The notes beneath the pieces are model-generated. The model saw only the letters and a program-made list of their open reading frames with translations. It did not search any database and had not been told where the DNA came from. 64,000 nucleotides of DNA from assembly GCF_023159225.1 (NCBI RefSeq), contig NC_063176.1, positions 12,075,463 through 12,139,462 of the forward strand. The letters run 5' to 3'. Positions 56,670 through 64,000 of this stretch are shown one piece after another. The first letter of the stretch is position 1; the number at the start of each line of letters is the position of its first letter. The stretch comes from Perognathus longimembris pacificus (taxonomy: Eukaryota; Chordata; Mammalia; Rodentia; Heteromyidae). The translations under genes were made by a program, and so were the position numbers.

Positions 56670-57205
56670 TGTTGGGGTCCATCTTTCTCCCCTGGATGGA
56701 AGGGGCTTGAGGCACCTCCCCCAGCTGGGGAATGCGGCCCTTCCATCCTCTCTACATTGGAATCCGGAGAAACCGGTTGGGCAAATAGACCCCCGACTTA
56801 GCTGGCAGCCAGCCTGGCGCCTACCAGCCCCGCCCTGGTTCGGCGCGCTCAGAGTGACGTAGCCCCTTGGAGGTCAAGTGACCAGCCCCTTGGGAGTCAC
56901 GTGACAGCTCATGGCCTATCGGAATCCTGGCCAACCCCCTTCCTTAGGAATCATCTCCCCTTGACCTTCCCTCAATAAAGTTAGTTCGCTCTCAGAAGCC
57001 TACTCCGTGGTCTATGTACGCTAGCTCCCAGGGAAGGATAGCGGCCACATTACCACGTAGGTCGCGTGCACGCCAGGCCGGAGTCACCCCTACGTCCCAC
57101 CCTAACATACCTGCAGGCCGAGCGTTAGGGGAGAGGACGATAAGGATGGTAATAAGAGAGAAAGAAATAAGCATCTGAGCCGGGTCAGAGAAAGCAGCCC
57201 CAACA
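56670..57205 (+). mobile_element. Solo ERV LTR (536 bp) with perfect ends and TSD
   Basis: It runs from TGTTGGGG to CCCCAACA, a perfect 8-bp terminal inverted repeat with TG...CA ends. The 5-bp TSD GCTAC lies at 56665-56669 and 57206-57210. It has AATAAA at 56974-56979, about 300 bp of U3 with an internal 24-bp repeat, and about 200 bp downstream. GC and CpG content are well above the flanks. There is no internal proviral sequence on either side, so it is a solo LTR. The class is uncertain. The frames at 56662-56862 (+) and 56992-57174 (-) are LTR sequence, not genes. Confidence 0.93.
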
Positions 57206-59827
57206 GCTACAAACTTGGAGAAGTGCTATTTTGGGTGTTTCTAAAAACCCCTTGGATATAAGAGAAAAATATGCTTTGCAGCAAAAGTAACACTCAAACA
57301 GAATACTTCAGACACAAGGGGATAGTGGACTCATTTAAAAGGAGTTAAAATTAATAGACATGCATATAGTAGCAGCAACATTTGGCCAAATCTTGTGTTT
57401 GAATACACCACAGAGCAAATTCTGTGTAAGTAATGTTAGTTTAGGTTTTAAAAATATTCAATAGCATTTAGTCATATAAGCTTTTGTATTGATAGTCCTG
57501 AAACTAATAAATTCTTTTATAAAGATATGATCAAAATTTAGATGGAAGCAGGTAAGATTTTTAAGCCACTTGTAAAAAATATGCATACCCTGAATCCAGT
57601 CTTAATAATAGCCTCACATACTCCCTTAAGTCCAGAAAATTCTTCAGGGAATTCAAGACAATTCTGTGTCCACCATGTGTCCCAAATGGATGAACTAGAT
57701 GCACCCCCAGATTCTGTAAATAATAATTATGAGCATATTAGGTCCCTTAAGATAAAGTGTTTTTCTCTTTCCTTGGCTCAGGCATTCATCTAAAGTTTTT
57801 AGGAACTTTTCTCCGGAAAAAAAAAAATATGATCTATGTATTTCTCAGGGGGAAAAAAAATACACCTGTGGGAGAGGGTGGGAGGAACACCACCATGTGA
57901 GTTGTCTATTTTCTTCATACAGTAGCAGAGCTATTCTTGTCTTTCTTGAGTCCCTAAGATATTCATTCATTCCTATGGAGTAGCCTTGCCTTTACTCATA
58001 CTTCTGTCTTTACGTACTTATGAGGCTTCTCCCCCAAAACAATCCATATTTCTATCCCATTACTTACATTTTAATCTTACTGACATGATTCTGAATTTAT
58101 TCCAAATTAACTGCTTATATCTATAGCCAATTTTAATTATTCTCTTTCCTTGGGTTTTCCCTTAAATTTCCTTTGGGTGTTTTTCACCCACCCCACCCCC
58201 CATTTTGTAATTTAATTCCACTACTACTTTACTAAACTTTTTCAATTACAGTAATTGACATGGGGCATAAATGTTGAAAGCACCGTATCAGATTCTTGAA
58301 CATATGAAACTTTTAAAGATTTGAGGAGATATGTATCAGAATAAACATAAATGTATTTATATGGGAACATTACACAATCAAAATGTCATAGAACCTCATC
58401 AGTAGGCATAATTTCATGATTCTGTATGTAGCTTAAAATAAATAAAAATGAACCAGGTAATAGTATATGAACAGCAAAACTCCTATCAACAAAGAGTAGT
58501 GAAGCTTATCAATTAGAAAAATGTTATAAGAAAGGTATACAGCACCACACACACAGCCCATGAATCGACAAATATACCCTTGATTGTGATGGCTCCATAG
58601 CGCTCAGCAAGAATTCATATCTGTGTGTATACGGGTTTTTGTATTTCTTCCCTGATGACAACCAGCTCATGGATAAATTGAAAGCTAAAATAGGAAGAGA
58701 AACTGAATGTGTATATTAAATATGAAAGTGATTTTTGAAAAAAATATAAAAGCACCCAGTGTTTCACTACTACCCTAAGTCCAAAGAGACCAGGCTCCCA
58801 TGTTCTTAGTGAAAATGGAAGCTAGACTCACCAAAGACCTGGTGTGTTGTTGCTTTTACTCTTCAGGGTCACTTGTTCAAGAATCAGAATCAAGGTTATT
58901 TTTCAGGCCCCCACACATATGAGTATAGACAGTAAAATGGGGGTTCCTAGTGAATTTGTTATTTACCAAAGAGAGAAAGGTCAGAAAACTAAGACCAGAA
59001 ATTGAAATAAATTACAGAAGTGGAAACTGGAAGTAATTATTTAAATCTCTGAATACAAATATTCTGTATGAAAAAAGGAACGTTCAGAGGAGTGGCCAGA
59101 ATTGGCTAACTTTCATCACCACACATCGTCAGCTACTTAAGCTATAAAAATAAAATGCAAGTTGCAATTTCTACCTAAACATCCTGGTAAGATTCAGAAT
59201 CTTACAAAACTCACAATTCCTAAAATAAAGTTTCTTCATTCTGAAGAATTTCTTTAGCATGTCATAAGTTATTTTAATCAGGATAGACCTAGTTTTAAAT
59301 ACATACAAATATAAAAATCCATTCAGTCAGGAAGTGTTCGGAAAGCAGTTCCTCTGAATAAGGAGGGTGCTGGGAGCGATGGATAAGGCGCACCTTCCAC
59401 CTGTCAGGCAACAGGGAAAGTAGAAATGCTCACACATAAGCTTCATAGAGACAGTGGATTGAAATTTCTCCATCAAATGCCCTCACCCCACATGTACCGC
59501 AACAGTTGGAGAGAAAGGGAACATACCATAGCAAATTAAAAATGGACTCGTATAAGATTTTTAAAATTGGTAGGGAGTTGAACTTGCAAAACTCTGAAGA
59601 ACACAAATTACTGGGAAAGGGATTATGTGTGTACTCAGAAAGCAATCTGTGAGACAGAGCAAATGGCACACACAGGTGTATGATGGACATGAAAGGTCAG
59701 AAAGAGAAGACAGAAGAGTAAACGGCACTGTAGACTACCTACAACAGCAGGAAATTATTTAATAACTGTATAAAAATTGAACTGTGAAAAATAACTATAT
59801 AAAAATTCAGTTCCAACAGAGTAATGG
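57206..59827. other. Unique AT-rich sequence
   Basis: No gene or named repeat is recognised. The frames at 57542-57793 and 59430-59690 (-) have no known motif. Confidence 0.4.
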
Positions 59828-60010
59828 TGACTCACTTTGTAATCATAGCTACTCAGAAGGCTGAGATCTGAGAAACTGAGCATCAAAGCCAGCCAGGCAT
59901 GAACGTTCATGAGACTCACTTGCAACCAGTTAACAAATGTCCAGAAATGGACCTACGGCTTAAGTGGTAGAGCACTTGCCAAAGGACCCTGAACCCCAGT
60001 ACTGATACAT
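59828..60010 (+). mobile_element. 7SL-like + tRNA/Geo-type composite SINE
   Basis: GACTCACTTTGTAATCATAG CTACTCAG, GAGATCTGAGAAACTGAG, AGCCAGCCAGGCATGAACG, CAGAAATGGACCTACGGCTT AAGTGGTAGAGCAC. A CA-type tail follows at 60,026-60,060. Confidence 0.8.
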
Positions 60011-60139
60011 GAAAATTTTTCTTAACACACACACACACACTCACACACACATACACATGTGTTAAATAAAGTATATCTTCCAACTAGTGTTCCTAAATCT
60101 TGTAATTGGAGATACTAATATTAAAATAATTACGATTTG

Positions 60140-60368
60140 AGATCTGAAAGCCAGGAACTGTATTACATACAATATAAACAACCCATTTAATCTTCCTAAG
60201 GCTGAGGCAAGCAGCGGGCCCATCCTTCAGATGGCAATGTAGAGGTGATGGGCAGCTAGGTAACATTCATGCAGTCAGTGTTGTCTAGTCACTGATCTGT
60301 AATTTTACCAAGCATTTCCCAGGATCGCAAGCTCATGCCGTCAGCCACCACGCCACAGTGCTTCTCAG
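60140..60368 (+). mobile_element. MIR element
   Basis: CCAGGAACTGTATTACATAC, CCCATTTAATCTTCCTAAGG, AGCTAGGTAACATTCATGCA and CCGTCAGCCACCACGCCACA run through MIR from core to 3' end. Confidence 0.75.
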
Positions 60369-61890
60369 CATCCTGACTAAATCACACGAGCAAAGACACT
60401 TAGACAACCGACAGCTTTCTACTCTATTTAATGGAAAGAAGTATTTGGGCTACTTTCAGCCATCAATTTGCCAACTAACAATTTATGTGACTGGCCGATA
60501 TATATCATTGGGATTGCCTTACAAATATGTCTTAAAAAATAATTTCCCTAAACATATATCTCCTAGACATTTATAATGTATTTGAAAATTAAAATATTGA
60601 TTTAATTCCGTTACCTTTATGATCACCTTGCTTCATGGAACTGCAGTTTCGGAATGTAGATTATTCTTCCTCCAGAGGCAAAAATCTAATCAGGCCAAGA
60701 CCTCCAGCTGCACACAAATCCTGTTTGGCTCCATTTTGTAATTTCAATATAAAAATAAATGATATATTCTGTAATGCGTAGAGTCCCCCCAAACCAATAA
60801 TTTCTCAAGTTGGTCTGCTGGTCTTTTGCAAACACTTGTTATTACCGTATAACCTGAAGCCACCCCACATTCTGCTTTATTTAAACTGGCTAAATTTTTT
60901 CTTCACTTTTTTGTAGTGCGATCAGCTTACAGATATAACTATATTGAAATTTCTCATAACAGTAAAATACTTAGGCTATTAAACAATAATCTTCGTCTTT
61001 TTTGTACCATATTAGAAAACTAAGGCCTATTTCTCCAGAAGGAAAAAAAAAATGCCACTTTCCATTTCTAGTTACAGCAAGGCAAAAAAAAGAAAAAAAA
61101 ATGGTCATTGTGGTAAGTGACAAGAAATCTTTCTTACCCGGCATCCCATCTGCTAATTCCACATCCCTAGACTCTTCTCACTGATCTTTCTCCTTCCAGT
61201 GAGTCCTCTCAGCAGCACACCTATGCGATCCCCTTGGAACATTACTTTGTATTTTAGTGTGCCTGAGAAAGGTTGTAGGTGCAGTAATCAATCTTATCTC
61301 TACTCAGCAGAAAATAGAACAAGATTGGCTGTTGATTTGTTCCATGCAATCTGTAATTGGCTTGTTTCTGATAAATTTCTTCTTTTGCCAGGTACTCAGA
61401 CTTGCAGCCATTGAGATGGTTATTTCTAATGCAGTGTTTTGTGATAAATTTTGGATAAATATTATTCTAGCATTTATGTAAATAGCCCTGTCCAGTATAG
61501 AAGCTTACCCATGCCCTCTATAAGAGGGAGAATATTGACAGTTTACATTAAAATTATAAATGGTGATCCTTTTAACATAGAAATCCCTATGTGTATGGAA
61601 ACCAAAATCTGAATTTTACAGAATGCTGGAGAAGCTAAAAGTATAAAATTACCTCTACTTCTTGAAATTTAAATTTACATCGCTGTGTGTCTGTGTGTGT
61701 CATTAAAGCTCATGATAAGTCAAGAGAATTAATGTGCAATTCTCATTTCTGTGTAATACATGCACATGGTACCCATGCGTCCCTAAACACAAACTAACCT
61801 CATGTTAAACAACTTTTAACAAGTTTAAATATATATTTATATGAGATAATTATATGAGACATAGATTGATGATACCTGTGCCAAGCCTAA
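60369..61890. other. Unique AT-rich sequence
   Basis: No gene or named repeat is recognised. Confidence 0.4.
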
Positions 61891-61902
61891 TATGTTGTCA
61901 CA

Positions 61903-62144
61903 TTTCATGGTTGGTTGGGTTTTTTTTGGGGGGGTTTATTTTTTTGGTTTTTTGCTAGTCCTGGGCCTTGGACTCAGGGCCTGAGCACTGTCCCTGGCTT
62001 CTTTTTGCTCAAGGCTAGCACTCTGCCACTTGAGCCACAGAGCCACTTCTGGCTGTTTTCTATATTTGTGGTGCTGGGAATAGAACCCAGGGCTTCACGT
62101 ATACGGGGCAAGCACTCTTGCCACTAGGCCATATCCCCAGCCCC
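61903..62144 (-). mobile_element. IDL-Geo SINE, minus strand, perfect TSD
   Basis: A T/G-rich tail, then CCTGGGCCTTGGACTCAGGG, GAGCCACAGAGCCACTTCTG, GGAATAGAACCCAGGG, CATATCCCCAGCCCC. The 11-bp TSD ATGTTGTCACA lies at 61892-61902 and 62145-62155. The 70-codon frame over it is SINE-derived. Confidence 0.95.
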
Positions 62145-62244
62145 ATGTTGTCACAGTTCAAAGCAAACCAATTTTTATTGTAGCTTTTCCTTCCAAATTT
62201 CTTGGTCTCTTGAGTCTTGGCTTTATTTCACTTCATCAAGTGTA

Positions 62245-62345
62245 GAGGAAATGATGGTATCACTCAAGTGCCAGAGCAAATTTGAGTGAAAAAACCAGGT
62301 GAGGAAGTTAGGGCCTGAGTTTAAGTCCCTGAACCACGACAAAAA
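62245..62345 (+). mobile_element. tRNA/Geo-type SINE right arm, isolated
   Basis: GATGGTATCACTCAAGTGCC AGAGCAAATTTGAG, then GGGCCTGAGTTTAAGTCCCT GAACCACGAC. Confidence 0.6.
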
Positions 62346-63929
62346 AGTCTAACTACACGAAAGACTACACATAAGACATTGCAGTAGCACAGTATCTCAG
62401 AGACACCTCAATATATACAATGTTGCTAGTATGAAAAATTTCTAAGAAAAACATTTTAATATAGTATCACATATATCTACACATATATTGGATACACATA
62501 TGTTGGTATATAATATATGTTTATGGTAATATAGTTTAGAGGAATCTTTATTTTATTACAAGCTTTTGTTCCATGTCCACGTGATTAATGCACTAAAATG
62601 TAGGCATTAAGCCAAACTTAAAAAAAAAAAAAAAAAACTTTAAATACTGTATGTACCTTAATTTTGGAAGATTCTCTTTAACTTTTAAAAGTTTACCTCA
62701 GTAATGCACCTTTTTCTTAAAGTTATTTTATTAACCTGAGCAATCAGATCATATATTCACATACCTCTCATGTCTAGAAATGCCTATCACTTGAAATTAA
62801 ATTTCTAAGTCTGTTCCATATGAATGTATACTTCATATGCAGTTTAACCGGGGTTCACATGGAAGTCACTATCTCAGAATACTGAGGTGTCACATAGGAA
62901 GGACACAGCAACTCAAAAGAACTCAGCAAGGCAAAGTTTACTTCTGTAAACATTTTACTAACATACAAGTAATCCTGCATGCTAGGTGGGCAGTCCACCC
63001 AGGTTTTATTCCTAACACAGTACTGCCCTTTGCTCTAAAGGGTCAGAACTTGGGGTTCACAATTTTTCATGATTAGCTAGTTTGAAAGTGTGAAAAGCTT
63101 CCCCAAGCCATCAGCTAAAACCAGAACACCTGGCCAAGACTTGTCAGAAATGATTCTTACTCAGCTGACACTCTACCTCTTGACCCACACACCCAGGCTT
63201 GAGAAAAACAATTCTTCTTACAGGAATTGGCTTAAAATAGCTTTCTTTTAGATGGTCTTGTAAAATGGCAGAAGCCATTTTGAAGCAAAGACTCCAACTC
63301 CTGCAATTCCTACCTTTTTACATTTTCTTCAAACAACTAGGTCTGAACTGTCTTACAAACTGAGGGTCCAGCCAGGTCTCCAAGCCGAGGATGGTCACCT
63401 TAAGGAACTGTCTATATTTAATTTACGGGAACCAGAATCTAGAATGCTATAGGGTTGAAGTAGGAGACTACAGTCCATTGTTCCTTCCCATAGGAAGGGA
63501 GAGAAACATTGATTCAGGTGCAAACAGTCCGACCTTGGTACAACATTTGAACAGCTGTCAATGTTGTGAGCAAAACGATGCAGTCCCTTCCAGGTGGAAT
63601 TGAACTTCTTTCCATCTAGTCCTTTGTCAGGACATGAGTTTTCAGGTCTGTGTGCATGAACTGGAAACAAAGGGCTTGAGCCAAAAGGACTCACAACCTG
63701 AGAGAAAGACAAAGTAATGAAGAGACCCACCACATAGTCCTTCAATCAATTTACCACGACTTAAATAGGCTTACTGTCCACAGTAAGCCTATTCCTCTTT
63801 AATGTTGATCAAGCCTTACTTTACTAATTTACTAATTGGCAGCTACAAGCTAACCAAGGAAGTGGACACACTGATTCAACCAGTCTGGTGATTCCGTCTA
63901 TTCAATACCCAGGAAGAACTATCCATAAT
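62346..63929. other. Mostly unique sequence, possible old ERV remnant
   Basis: An A18 run lies at 62,620-62,637. The stretch 62,905-62,950 on the minus strand (AGTAAACTTTGCCTTGCTGA) is vaguely LTR-like. The longest minus frame (63395-63745) starts at a non-ATG codon and shows no motif I can name. A perfect 14-bp-stem inverted repeat is at 63764-63793. Confidence 0.35.
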
Positions 63930-64000
63930 TTTTAATAAATTTTTTGTAAAAGTGATATACAGAGGGGTTACAGTTACATACGTCAGGTAATGAGTACATT
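63930..64000 (-). mobile_element. L1 3' end (type A), runs off the right edge
   Basis: AGTGATATACAGAGGGGTTA CAGTTACATACGTCAGGTAA TGAGTACATT is the reversed type A terminus with little divergence. The element continues beyond the window. Confidence 0.85.

Noticed and set aside
6696..62144. ID-like heads of IDL-Geo SINEs considered as tRNA-Ala genes
   Set aside because: They lack a complete cloverleaf and mature 3' end, and are followed by Geo arms and A-rich tails with TSDs.
63395..63745. 116-codon minus frame with a hydrophobic start and several cysteines, considered as an old retroviral envelope remnant
   Set aside because: It begins at a non-ATG codon, shows no motif I can identify, and no flanking LTR pair or other retroviral segment is clear.

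Overview
This window is repeat-rich, AT-rich, non-coding mammalian DNA, and the repeats point to a rodent of superfamily Geomyoidea (kangaroo rats, pocket mice, pocket gophers). The main evidence is about a dozen copies of a dimeric SINE whose left half is an ID-like, tRNA-Ala-type unit and whose right half begins with AGAAGTGGCGCTGTGGCTCA. This is the layout published for IDL-Geo, a SINE restricted to Geomyoidea. I recalled that assignment and could not search for it. I found no protein-coding gene, rRNA or tRNA gene, CRISPR array or bacterial feature. Every long reading frame examined is a by-chance frame or lies inside a SINE, L1 or LTR. The only hint of a host exon is one weak candidate at 46075-46309.

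Layout. 0-8 kb: an L1 ORF2 fragment entering from the left edge on the minus strand, an L2 remnant, a lone right-arm (Geo) SINE with its own target-site duplication (TSD), an old L1 ORF2 piece and several L1 3' ends. 8-22 kb: mostly unique sequence with scattered MIR, L2, 7SL-like composite SINEs, short 5'-truncated L1s and one LTR (18.4-18.9 kb). 22.8-33.8 kb: an L1 block, all in plus orientation apart from short inserts. It holds 5'UTR-like, ORF1 and ORF2 segments and several 3' ends, and six IDL-Geo SINEs are nested in it. 34-49 kb: unique sequence with SINEs, a candidate LTR at 38.8-39.2 kb, and young IDL-Geo inserts at 40.2 and 44.2 kb. 49.3-49.9 kb: stacked minus-strand L1 3' ends, one inserted into another. 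50-64 kb: mostly unique sequence with a well-delimited solo LTR (56,670-57,205), SINEs, a MIR and an L1 3' end running off the right edge.

The parts relate through retrotransposition. L1 elements supply the reverse transcriptase and endonuclease that mobilise the SINEs, and many SINEs here carry perfect 11-16 bp TSDs, so they inserted recently. None of the L1 copies seen is intact. Nothing looks like a novel gene system. The most informative observations concern retroelement biology: a young SINE subfamily, a right SINE arm that moved on its own and looks tRNA-derived, an L1 family with a G-rich 3'UTR inserted into itself, and a solo LTR with perfect ends.
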